Positions 27,857-35,784 of a stretch of DNA of 64,000 bases are shown in pieces. The number at the start of each line of letters is the position of its first letter. The stretch's first letter is position 1. The notes below the pieces were generated by a model. It did not search any database and was not told the origin of the DNA. It saw only the letters and a list, made by a program, of their open reading frames with translations. This DNA comes from Natronorubrum halalkaliphilum (GTDB lineage Archaea; Halobacteriota; Halobacteria; Halobacteriales; Natrialbaceae), in the NCBI RefSeq assembly GCF_009834785.1, contig NZ_WUYX01000069.1, positions 207,697 through 271,696 on the forward strand, given 5' to 3'. A program made the translations under genes and the position numbers.

Positions 27857-29313
27857 GCCCGGATCCGAACCCGTCCGAAACTGCCGCGGAGTCCGATCGA
27901 ATCGACGCTGAGAGCGACGCCACCGATGACTACGACGGCCTCGACCGTCCAACCGAACGCCACGGCCACGCCACGCCGGACTTCGAGGCCGCGCGCAAGC
28001 ACGTCCTGACGGAGCTCGTTCGCTTCGTCGGTCGGCTCCGCCAGGAGGGGGCGAGCGTCCCGGCCTCCGGCGCGCTCGAGGGGGCGCGGGCGCTCGCGGT
28101 CGTCGGCTTCGACGACCGGGATCACGTGGCCGACGCGCTCCGAGCGTCGCTGCTCACCGGATCGGGCGACCGCGACGCGTTCGAGGCGGAGTTCCCGACG
28201 TTCTGGCACCGCCTGCGGACCGGAATCGACCGGATCTCGACGCACGACGACTCGCCGTCGCCCGACGGAACGGAGACCGACGCGGCCGATTCGCCCGCGG
28301 CACAGCTTTCGGGATCGGACCCGCTCTCCGACGCCGAGCTCCCGTCTCCCGACTCCGAGGACGGGCCCGAAACCGCCGACAGCGACGTTCGTCTCGCGAC
28401 CGGGCGCAAGCACGCGACCGGCGAGCGTCCGGACGCCGACGGCGACGACGACGCGCGGCTGTACAGCGCGGTCGGGAGGCGCGAACCCGTCGCAGCCGCC
28501 GACGTGACGTTAGCCGAGACCGAGGCCGGCGCAGTCGATCGATTCGTTGATGCGCTGTCGACGATAGCCGGCCGGCGCAGCCGTCTCGCCGTCGCTGGCG
28601 ACCGAATCGACGCCCGGCGAGCGCTCCGGGCCAGTCTGGGCACGGGCGGAACGGCGATGGATCTCCCGACCCGCGAAGCCGTTCCGAGCGAACTCCGCTG
28701 CTGTCTGTTGCTCGACGTCAGCGGCTCCGTCCTCGACACGATCGACCGCGAAACGCTGCTCGCCGTCGCCGAACGGGTCCAGAACGCCGCACGAAGGGGG
28801 TCCGTGTTCCTGTTCGACACGGACCTCGTCGAGGCGACCGAACAGTTCGATCGAGCGGACGGCGATCCGGCCCGCGCGCTGCGCGACGCCGAAATCCAGT
28901 GGGGCGGCGGCACGCAGATCGGCGGCGCGTTCGACACGCTCCGGCGGGACTACCCCCACGCCGTGGACCGACGCACCGTCGTCGTCATCGTCAGCGACGG
29001 GCTCGACGTCGGCGATCAGGACACGCTGGAGGACGGCATCACCTGGCTCGCCGGCCGAGCCGACGCGATCATCTGGCTCAACCCGCTCGCGGTGTCGCCG
29101 GCGTACGAACCCCGCTCTCGAGGGATGGCGACGGCGCTTCCCTACGTCGACGGGCTGTTCGGCTTCGCAGCACCGACCGATCTGGCCGAGGCGGCCCGAC
29201 AGCTCGAGCGATACGGCGTGGACGGCCCCGTCGGCTACGAACACGATCCGCGCCGCGTCCGGGCCGAAGACGGTCCCGATTCACAGCGGTCCGACGGCGG
29301 TGGTCGGGAATGA
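27853..29313 (+). CDS. coxE: CoxE-like VWA domain protein
   Basis: This 486-residue protein has a C-terminal von Willebrand factor A domain of the CoxE type. The MIDAS metal site is DVSGS beginning at Asp288, with the threonine in GGGTQIGGAF and the aspartate in VVIVSDGLDVGD. The N-terminal half is helical and the middle (about 135-200) is an acidic low-complexity linker. CoxD-CoxE pairs act as a MoxR-VWA chaperone system. The start overlaps the coxD stop and the end overlaps the next gene by ATGA. Confidence 0.89.
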   Translation: MSPDPNPSETAAESDRIDAESDATDDYDGLDRPTERHGHATPDFEAARKHVLTELVRFVGRLRQEGASVPASGALEGARALAVVGFDDRDHVADALRASLLTGSGDRDAFEAEFPTFWHRLRTGIDRISTHDDSPSPDGTETDAADSPAAQLSGSDPLSDAELPSPDSEDGPETADSDVRLATGRKHATGERPDADGDDDARLYSAVGRREPVAAADVTLAETEAGAVDRFVDALSTIAGRRSRLAVAGDRIDARRALRASLGTGGTAMDLPTREAVPSELRCCLLLDVSGSVLDTIDRETLLAVAERVQNAARRGSVFLFDTDLVEATEQFDRADGDPARALRDAEIQWGGGTQIGGAFDTLRRDYPHAVDRRTVVVIVSDGLDVGDQDTLEDGITWLAGRADAIIWLNPLAVSPAYEPRSRGMATALPYVDGLFGFAAPTDLAEAARQLERYGVDGPVGYEHDPRRVRAEDGPDSQRSDGGGRE

Positions 29314-30314
29314 TCGACCCGATCCTTCCGGCCGTCGTCGACCGCCTCCGTTCCGTCGGGGCTCTCGAGCACGCCGCAGTGGAACGCGTCACGATCGGCG
29401 ACTCGGTGGTTATGGTCGAACTGTCGGGCGTGAGCGGGGCGTCTCGGGTCGGCGCTGAAACGGCGGGTTCCGAAGAACGGACGCGGGCGTCCGGCCTCGC
29501 CCACCGGCCGCCCGGGGATTCGGCGTCGGTAGCGGAGACGGACCTCGAGACGCTCCTTCGGTGGGCGAGTTGCGGTCCCGGAGACACGTTCACTGATTTC
29601 GACGAGGGTGACGGTTCGAGTGGGAACGAAGACGGAGGCGAAGGTGCGGACGGAACCGACAACGGAGACGCCACCGCACTCGAGACCGCGCTGGGCGTCG
29701 CGACAGTCAACGCGCTGTCGGCGCCGTTCATCGACTGGAGCGAAGGTGATCCGATGGCGCTAGTGGAGCCGAGCGTCGATACGATCGCGACGGTCGGCGT
29801 TTTCAGACCCGCGTTTCGGAAATTCTCGGACGTCGACGTCCGCGTTATCGAACGCCGCGACGTCGGGGCCGTGTCGGCACCCGACGGGGTCCGCGTCACG
29901 ACGTTCCGGCCGTCGGAAGCGACCGCGGCGATGGCCGACGCGGACGTCGTCTTCATCACCGGCTCAACGTTCGTCTACGGCGGCCTCGAGCGGTATCTCG
30001 AGGCCGCACCGGCGACGGCGACGGTTGTCCTGATCGGCGCGACGGCCTCCGTGCTCCCCGAACCGACGTTCGACGCCGGCGTGGACGTGCTCGCCGGGGC
30101 CGCGGTGACCGATCCCGAAGGCGTTCGCGAGGCCGTTCGGGCCGGCGCGTGTGGAACCGATCTGCACGACGCGGGCGTTCGGAAGGTGTACACGATGGTC
30201 GACGAGGCCGCGGGTCTCGAACGGGGTATGCAACGACGGAGAACCGACCGATCGGATCGAGACGGAGAGTCCGATGAGCAACCGAACGATACCGAAACCG
30301 AAGCCGACCAGTGA
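29310..30314 (+). CDS. DUF364-like Rossmann protein in the CO dehydrogenase operon
   Basis: This 334-residue protein has an N-terminal part starting MIDPILPAVVDRLRSVG and a C-terminal Rossmann-like domain with VATVNALSAPFIDW, VGVFRPAF and VVFITGSTFVYGGLERYLE. These match the DUF364/DUF4213 class of putative heavy-metal chelatase-like proteins that often sit with molybdenum or metal-cofactor genes. An acidic insertion is found at about residues 98-125 and an acidic, Thr-rich tail ends the protein. The role is not known; metal or cofactor handling for CO dehydrogenase maturation is inferred from its place in the operon. Confidence 0.7.
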   Translation: MIDPILPAVVDRLRSVGALEHAAVERVTIGDSVVMVELSGVSGASRVGAETAGSEERTRASGLAHRPPGDSASVAETDLETLLRWASCGPGDTFTDFDEGDGSSGNEDGGEGADGTDNGDATALETALGVATVNALSAPFIDWSEGDPMALVEPSVDTIATVGVFRPAFRKFSDVDVRVIERRDVGAVSAPDGVRVTTFRPSEATAAMADADVVFITGSTFVYGGLERYLEAAPATATVVLIGATASVLPEPTFDAGVDVLAGAAVTDPEGVREAVRAGACGTDLHDAGVRKVYTMVDEAAGLERGMQRRRTDRSDRDGESDEQPNDTETEADQ

Positions 30315-30374
30315 CACGAACCAACTGAGCGACACCGAAACAGAACACGATCAATGACACAAAGCAACTGGAGC
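30288..30374 (+). repeat. 43-bp imperfect tandem duplication at a gene junction
   Basis: Unit 1 (30288-30330) and unit 2 (30331-30374) match at most positions (GAYACCGAAAC, then TGACAC and CAACTG in register). Unit 1 carries the stop of the DUF364-like gene, with a GTG overlapping it at 30311. Unit 2 carries the ATG start of the XdhC-family gene. In unit 1 the GTG frame closes after five codons because one G is missing compared with unit 2. The duplication separates two genes that were probably overlapping like the others in the operon. Confidence 0.72.
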
Positions 30375-31523
30375 GTACCGGAGACCGAGGTTGTACAGCG
30401 CATTCACGAACGACTCGACGCGGACGGCACGGACGTCCTCGCGACGATCGTCGACGTCGAGGGGAACGCGTACCGGCGGCCGGGCGCGAAGATGCTCCTC
30501 GACGAAGCCGGCGACGGCGTCGGCAGCATTACGGCCGGCTGTCTCGAGGACGAATTGCTTGCGGAAGCCCAGTCGGTTCGCGAGCGCGGCCGACCGAAGC
30601 TGGTCACTTACGACCTGATGGAGGACGAAGACGACGTCTGGGGACTCGGCGTCGGCTGCAACGGCGTTATCGACGTCCTGCTCGAGCCGTTGACCGACGC
30701 CTACCGTCCCGCCGTCGAAGCCGTCGTCGACGGGCGAGACGTCGCCGTGCTCACCGTACTCGAAGGAGACGGCGACTCGTTCCGGCGCGGCGACCGGGTG
30801 TACTACCGGCCGACCGCGGCGGCTCTCGAAACGCCGGCCGGCGAACCAGCGACGGACTGGCCGGAGACGCTCGCCGAGCCCGCGGCGGACCTCGCGGAGC
30901 GCGGACGGGCCGATGTCGTCGAGATCACCCACCGCGGAGAACGGCTCACGGTGTTCATCGACGGTCTCGCGGCCCCCGACGAACTGGTCGTCTTCGGCTC
31001 CGGTCACGACGTGGGGCCGGTTACCGAACTGGCCGCGAAAAACGATTTCCGCGTCACCGTCGTCGGCTTTCGGGGGAGCGTCGATCTCGCGGATCGGTTT
31101 CCGGACGCCGACGCGACGACGACCACCGCTCCGGCAGCCGTCGACGAGGCGATCGATCTCGACGACCGAACCTACGCGGTCGTGATGACCCACAACTTCA
31201 TCGACGATCGGTTAGCCGTCGAGCAGTTACTGGATTCCGGGGTCCCCTACGTCGGCTTGATGGGGCCTCGAGAGCGCTTCGAAGAGATGCTCGAGGAGTT
31301 TACAGAGGAAGGCCGATCGTTCGACGACGAGACGCTCTCGAGGCTGTACACGCCGATCGGGCTGGATCTCGGCGGCGGCTCTCCCTACCAGATCGCCCAC
31401 AGTATCGTCGCGGAGGTACTGGCGGTAGCAAACGATCGAACGCCGAAGCATCTGACCGCTCGCGAGGGCCATATTCACGACCGAGTGAGCGTCGATTCGG
31501 AAGAAAATATTCCGTCGACGTAG
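30354..31523 (+). CDS. XdhC/CoxF-family molybdenum cofactor maturation protein
   Basis: The 389-residue protein is a full-length XdhC/CoxI family member: N-terminal XdhC_CoxI region DVLATIVDVEGNAYRRPGAKML, then AGCLEDELLAEA and GVGCNGVIDVLLEPL, and a C-terminal Rossmann domain with VVFGSGHDVGPVTELA and YVGLMGPRERFEEML. It probably binds molybdopterin cofactor and inserts its sulfurated form into CoxL, and corresponds to CoxF or CoxI. It is the last gene of the operon and the second XdhC-type protein in it; the other is the YHS fusion upstream. Confidence 0.9.
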   Translation: MTQSNWSVPETEVVQRIHERLDADGTDVLATIVDVEGNAYRRPGAKMLLDEAGDGVGSITAGCLEDELLAEAQSVRERGRPKLVTYDLMEDEDDVWGLGVGCNGVIDVLLEPLTDAYRPAVEAVVDGRDVAVLTVLEGDGDSFRRGDRVYYRPTAAALETPAGEPATDWPETLAEPAADLAERGRADVVEITHRGERLTVFIDGLAAPDELVVFGSGHDVGPVTELAAKNDFRVTVVGFRGSVDLADRFPDADATTTTAPAAVDEAIDLDDRTYAVVMTHNFIDDRLAVEQLLDSGVPYVGLMGPRERFEEMLEEFTEEGRSFDDETLSRLYTPIGLDLGGGSPYQIAHSIVAEVLAVANDRTPKHLTAREGHIHDRVSVDSEENIPST

Positions 31524-31570
31524 TGGGTACTGTCGGGCGTTCGCGGACGATTCGTTTCGTATCGACACGA

Positions 31571-32899
31571 TCACGGTTCTGCCGGCGTCTCCGCCTCGGC
31601 GAGCCGACGGCCCATGAGGCCGAGCGGATAACCGAACGCGACGATGAGGACGCCCCAGAACGCCAACAGGAGCCAGTAGAGAATCACGCCGAGCCCCGCC
31701 GGTGAGACGAGAAACGCCAGGGAGACGGCCCCGGCGATCAGTGCGAGCGCTGGGAGCACTGCGAAGAGCGCCGCAAAGGCGGGCTTCGAACGGTTCGTCG
31801 AAACGCGCCCGAGCGGCAAGAAGCACGCGGTAGCCAGTGCGAAGGGGAGCGCGATGACGGCCACTGCTCCGCCGAAGATCCACAGCAACACGCCGGTTCC
31901 CAGCGTCACGAGCCCCGCGATGCCGGCCAATCCGCGAGTGGTATGTCGGTAGGTGCTCCGCCGAGCCGCAATGCCGATCGAAGCGTACCCGATGCCGAGT
32001 GCGCTCAGCGCGCCGAGTCCGGGACTGAGCGGTCGACCGGTCGCCGCTACGCTCAGGGCGAGGAGTCCGACCGCACCGAGCGTTCCGACCGCGACGAACA
32101 GCCGCTCGAGGGTCGCCGGAGAAAGCGTCTCGCGACCCGGGTCGTAGCGACCGACCGCGACTCCCGCGAGCACGAGCAGCGTTCCGGGAAGGAGGCCGCC
32201 GAGAACGCCCCGTTCCAGCGCGGGCGGGCCGCGTTCGAGACCGATCGTCGCGTAGCCGCTTGCGGCGCCGCGGACGCTGTCTTCGCCGTAGGTGACGTAC
32301 GTTTGCCGACTGAAATCACCGCCCGACGCGGACCCGTCGTCTCGCGTCCACGTCGCGGTGTTCCCGTCGACGCTGGCGTGGGCGGGATCGTTCGTGACGA
32401 CCGTTCCGTCGGGTGCGTGGATCGTCACCCGCTCGGCGGTCACCGAGTAGCGGGTGTTCGACGCGACGTCCGCGAAGTAATCGACGAGCCAGGCGTCGCC
32501 GACGCCCGGCCGGGCGACGTCGTTGACGGTGTAGTTCACGACAACGGCCCCGTCATCTACGGTCGACGCCACGGTTCGAACGTCGCCGCCGGCCGCATGC
32601 GGTGTTACCCAGGCGTCGTCGACTGCGGACTCGAGTGCGGTCTCGTTGGCCCCGTAGCGATCGGCGGTCGAATCGGTGACGGGAACGCGGGCGCTCCAGA
32701 GCGAGTCGCCGGTTTCGTCGACGTAGATGTCGAGCGTGCCGGGTCCGGTCGACCCGTCGATTTCGGAGTCGTCGACGACTCCGGGGCCACAGACGCCACA
32801 GAGGGACGTCGGCGGGGGTGCGCCGACGACGACGGCGACGCCGGCCAGCGCGAGGAGGGTACAACAGAGGACGGCGAGTGGGAGTCGGGCGGGCCGCAT
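31571..32899 (-). CDS. polytopic membrane protein with N-terminal signal and extracytoplasmic domain
   Basis: This 442-residue protein starts MRPARLPLAVLCCTLLALAG, a signal peptide or first anchor. It is followed by about 200 residues of Thr/Asp-rich extracytoplasmic sequence and seven or so hydrophobic helices (for example GVLGGLLPGTLLVLAGVAVG, VILYWLLLAFWGVLIVAFGYPLG). I do not recognise the family beyond a haloarchaeal group of unknown function. The ATG at 32899 was preferred over a start at 33103, which adds a non-hydrophobic basic leader. It ends 48 bp from the cox operon end on the opposite strand. Confidence 0.72.
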   Translation of the reverse strand: MRPARLPLAVLCCTLLALAGVAVVVGAPPPTSLCGVCGPGVVDDSEIDGSTGPGTLDIYVDETGDSLWSARVPVTDSTADRYGANETALESAVDDAWVTPHAAGGDVRTVASTVDDGAVVVNYTVNDVARPGVGDAWLVDYFADVASNTRYSVTAERVTIHAPDGTVVTNDPAHASVDGNTATWTRDDGSASGGDFSRQTYVTYGEDSVRGAASGYATIGLERGPPALERGVLGGLLPGTLLVLAGVAVGRYDPGRETLSPATLERLFVAVGTLGAVGLLALSVAATGRPLSPGLGALSALGIGYASIGIAARRSTYRHTTRGLAGIAGLVTLGTGVLLWIFGGAVAVIALPFALATACFLPLGRVSTNRSKPAFAALFAVLPALALIAGAVSLAFLVSPAGLGVILYWLLLAFWGVLIVAFGYPLGLMGRRLAEAETPAEP

Positions 32900-33132
32900 T
32901 GTTTCGTTGTACAAACGTATATCACAAATAGGCTTTGGTGAGCTGAAATAATCGGCCGATTTCGGTACCGGATCGCTCAACGATGCACTTCGCGGGCTCG
33001 ACGGCCTCAGAATCGGCCGGCGACTAGGGGCGTAGCCAGCGGTTTCGAAGGCGCGCTCGCTCGAGTCGACGCGCTGTAGTTCCACCCTGAGGACAACCTT
33101 CAAGGCAAGACAGTGTGAGCTACTGATAACCG

Positions 33133-33921
33133 GTGGGTCGCGTGAGCAAGAACAACGTCGTCAGGAAGCGGAATACGGAAGCGGGAAGCGACAACGAAAG
33201 TGCCGAAACCGTCGACCTCGGAATCGGAATTTCGGTCGCTCTCGACGTCGACCCTGCTGCCGTCGATGCCACCGACCTCGACCCTGATACCGACGCCGAC
33301 ACTGGCCCAGAACCCGACGGCAGTATCGAACTCGCGTTCGACGAACGAGAGATGATCGAGGCGGCTGACGACGGCAACGAGACCGCCGTCGACAATCGTT
33401 CGCGACTCGAGGCCGACGAACGGACGGCCCTGGAAGCGGTCGGTATCGAACCCGACGCGGTTCCGGAAAAGGAGTACTCCTATCGGATGTTGTTGGATGC
33501 GGGACTCGACGAAGCGGCCGCGGGGACGCTTCGGCGGCGGTTCTCGCTACCGTGGTCGTTCGAGACCGGCGGCGACGGGGACCTGGACCGTCGGTCGGAC
33601 GAGGTTCGCGGACTCGGGGCCGCCGAACGGGAGTGGATCGCCGTCAGCGCGGACGAAGACTGGCAAGCGTTCGAGTACGAAACGTCCCCGGTCGCGGCGG
33701 TCGGCCGGGAGAAACCGTCCGAGCGACCGTGGCCGAAGCCGACGCCCGTAACCGCGGTGACCGGCGTCGGGCCCGACGACGCCGACGAGCTGGCCGAGGC
33801 CGGCATCCGATCGGCGGAACGGTTGGCGACGATCAGCGCGTTCGAAGTGGCCTCGGTTCTCGACCTAAACGTGTTGCACGTTCGGACGTGGCGACACAAC
33901 GCACGGGAACTGCTGGACTGA
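33133..33921 (+). CDS. acidic protein with a C-terminal helix-hairpin-helix domain
   Basis: This is a 262-residue protein starting at a GTG (another GTG at 33142 is possible). Its first 110 residues are acidic and Asp-rich. A middle segment PDAVPEKEYSYRMLLDAGLDEAAAGTLRRRFSLPWSF is helical. The C-terminus PVTAVTGVGPDDADELAEAGI is a helix-hairpin-helix motif that binds DNA non-specifically, as in RadA and DNA ligase. A nucleic acid-binding role is likely but no specific function can be assigned. Confidence 0.7.
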   Translation: MGRVSKNNVVRKRNTEAGSDNESAETVDLGIGISVALDVDPAAVDATDLDPDTDADTGPEPDGSIELAFDEREMIEAADDGNETAVDNRSRLEADERTALEAVGIEPDAVPEKEYSYRMLLDAGLDEAAAGTLRRRFSLPWSFETGGDGDLDRRSDEVRGLGAAEREWIAVSADEDWQAFEYETSPVAAVGREKPSERPWPKPTPVTAVTGVGPDDADELAEAGIRSAERLATISAFEVASVLDLNVLHVRTWRHNARELLD

Positions 33922-34023
33922 TCCAGCGTCCGCCTTGTTCGCCTGTTCTTACCGGCCTGAACTCGAGCCGATTCGAGTCCGTTTCTCGCCGGTTCGTCAC
34001 TCCGAAGGACATCCATATCGACC

Positions 34024-34077
34024 TTACTTACTACTGTAGTACGTAATTTCGATAACTCGGACCATCAGAGATATATA
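34024..34077 (+). promoter_or_regulatory. fba promoter with upstream 23-bp palindrome
   Basis: The arms TTACTTACTAC (34024-34034) and GTAGTACGTAA (34036-34046) are complementary at 10 of 11 positions around a single central T. A TATA element ATATATA follows at 34071-34077, 25-31 nt before the ATG at 34102, so transcription is probably leaderless. Within the palindrome TACT-N8-TAGTA differs by one base from the reported Halobacterium TrmB site TACT-N7-8-GAGTA. The position upstream of TATA suits an activator. Confidence 0.6.
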
Positions 34078-34101
34078 GCGGCCTAGTGCACCGTCTAGCA
34101 G

Positions 34102-34896
34102 ATGATTCCGATCGACGACTCTCCGATCGTTCGCGACGGCAAGTCACTGATTCTCGCAATGGACCACGGCCTGGAACACGGGCCGGTCGACTTCGAGGAG
34201 GTACCGGAGAAACTCGATCCGTCGACGGTCTTCGAGACGGCGACCCACGACGCAGTCACCTGCATGGCCGTCCAGAAGGGGATCGCGGAGGGGTACTACC
34301 CCAGCTACGAGGACGACGTCAACCTCCTGTTGAAGGTCAACGGAACCTCGAACCTCTGGATGGGCGAGTACGACTCGGCGGTCAACTGTTCGGTCGACTA
34401 CGCGGCCGAACTCGGCGCCGACGCCGTCGGCTTCACCCTCTACGGCGGCTCGAACCACGAGGTCGAAATGGCAGAAGAGTTCCGCGACATTCAGGAGGAC
34501 GCCCGCGAGCACGACCTCCCCGTCGTCATGTGGTCGTACCCGCGCGGTCAGGGGCTCAAAAACGATACCAAGCCGGAGACCATCTCCTACGCGACCCGCC
34601 TCGGCCTCGAGCTGGGTGCTGACATCGCGAAGGTCAAATACCCGGGCAGCTCCGAGGCGATGGAACACGCCTGCAAGGCCGCGGGCGACATGAAGGTCGT
34701 GATGAGCGGCGGTTCGAAGACCTCCGACTACGAGTTCCTCTCGACGGTCGAAGCCGCCGTCAACGCGGGCGCGAAAGGACTCGCCGTCGGTCGTAACGTC
34801 TGGCAGCGCGAGAACCCCACTCGCATCCTCGACGCCCTCGAGCAGGTCATCTACGAGGAGGAGACGGCCGACGCCGCACTCGAGGCGACTGAGTAG
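34102..34896 (+). CDS. fba: class I fructose-bisphosphate aldolase, archaeal DhnA type
   Basis: The 264-residue enzyme reversibly splits fructose-1,6-bisphosphate into dihydroxyacetone phosphate and glyceraldehyde 3-phosphate. Family motifs are LAMDHGLEHGPVDF at the N-terminus and VKYPGS in the strand that carries the Schiff-base lysine, then VVMSGGSKTSDYEF and GLAVGRNVWQREN. The gene has its own promoter with a palindrome and is followed two bases later by fructose-1,6-bisphosphatase, so the two consecutive gluconeogenic steps are made together. Confidence 0.94.
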   Translation: MIPIDDSPIVRDGKSLILAMDHGLEHGPVDFEEVPEKLDPSTVFETATHDAVTCMAVQKGIAEGYYPSYEDDVNLLLKVNGTSNLWMGEYDSAVNCSVDYAAELGADAVGFTLYGGSNHEVEMAEEFRDIQEDAREHDLPVVMWSYPRGQGLKNDTKPETISYATRLGLELGADIAKVKYPGSSEAMEHACKAAGDMKVVMSGGSKTSDYEFLSTVEAAVNAGAKGLAVGRNVWQRENPTRILDALEQVIYEEETADAALEATE

Positions 34897-34898
34897 GG

Positions 34899-35756
34899 AT
34901 GTCCGGGACCGATACGGTCGACGACGTCGTCGCGACGATCGCCCGCTCCGCGATCGAGATCCGGCAGGGGCTGGTCGGTCGCCGCGGGAAGGCCGACGTG
35001 GAAAACCCGAGCGGCGAGACCCAGGCCGAAGCGGATATCTGGGCCGACGAACTGCTCGCCGAGCGGCTGACGTCGATCGACGGCGTCGCCCAGTACGCAA
35101 GCGAGGAGCGCTCCGAGATCATCGACTGCGAGGACGAGGCCTACTGCGTCGCCGTCGACCCCCTCGACGGCTCGTCGAATCTCAAATCGAACAACACGAT
35201 GGGGACGGTGTTCGGGATTTACGACGAGCCGCTTCCCGCCCCAGGATCCGCGCTGGTCGCTTCCGGCTGGATCCTCTACGGACCGATCACGACGATGGCC
35301 TACGCCCGGGACGGAACGGTCACGAAGTACGAACTCACCGGCGGCGAACCCTCTGTCGTCGAGGAAGACGTCACCCTCCCCGACGATCCGCTGGTTTACG
35401 GCTTCGGCGGCCGGGTCCCCGACTGGCCCGCGGACTTCCGCGAGTTCGCCCGCGAGATCGAATCCGACTCGAGCAACAAGCTCCGTTACGGCGGCGCGAT
35501 GATCGGCGACGTCAACCAGGTGCTGACTTACGGAGGGATCTTCGCCTACCCGGCACTCGAGGACAGTCCCCGCGGAAAACTCCGCCTGCAGTTCGAGGGG
35601 AACCCGATCGCGTACCTCATCGAGGCAGCTGGCGGTCGCTCCTCCGACGGGAGTCAGTCGATCCTCGAGGTGGAGCCGACCGACCTCCACGACAGGGTCC
35701 CACTGCACGTCGGGAACGCCGAGTTGATCGATCGTCTCGAGGACGTCCTCGAGTAA
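34899..35756 (+). CDS. fbp: fructose-1,6-bisphosphatase (class I-like)
   Basis: This 285-residue sugar phosphatase of the FIG superfamily has the metal-binding core VDPLDGSSNL around residue 88, together with the upstream acidic metal ligands EERSEII and the C-terminal block EAAGGRSSDGSQSIL. It hydrolyses fructose-1,6-bisphosphate to fructose 6-phosphate, the committed gluconeogenic step. It begins just after the fba stop in what looks like a two-gene operon. Confidence 0.93.
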   Translation: MSGTDTVDDVVATIARSAIEIRQGLVGRRGKADVENPSGETQAEADIWADELLAERLTSIDGVAQYASEERSEIIDCEDEAYCVAVDPLDGSSNLKSNNTMGTVFGIYDEPLPAPGSALVASGWILYGPITTMAYARDGTVTKYELTGGEPSVVEEDVTLPDDPLVYGFGGRVPDWPADFREFAREIESDSSNKLRYGGAMIGDVNQVLTYGGIFAYPALEDSPRGKLRLQFEGNPIAYLIEAAGGRSSDGSQSILEVEPTDLHDRVPLHVGNAELIDRLEDVLE

Positions 35757-35784
35757 ACTGCACCTCACGCTCTGCATCTGGAGA

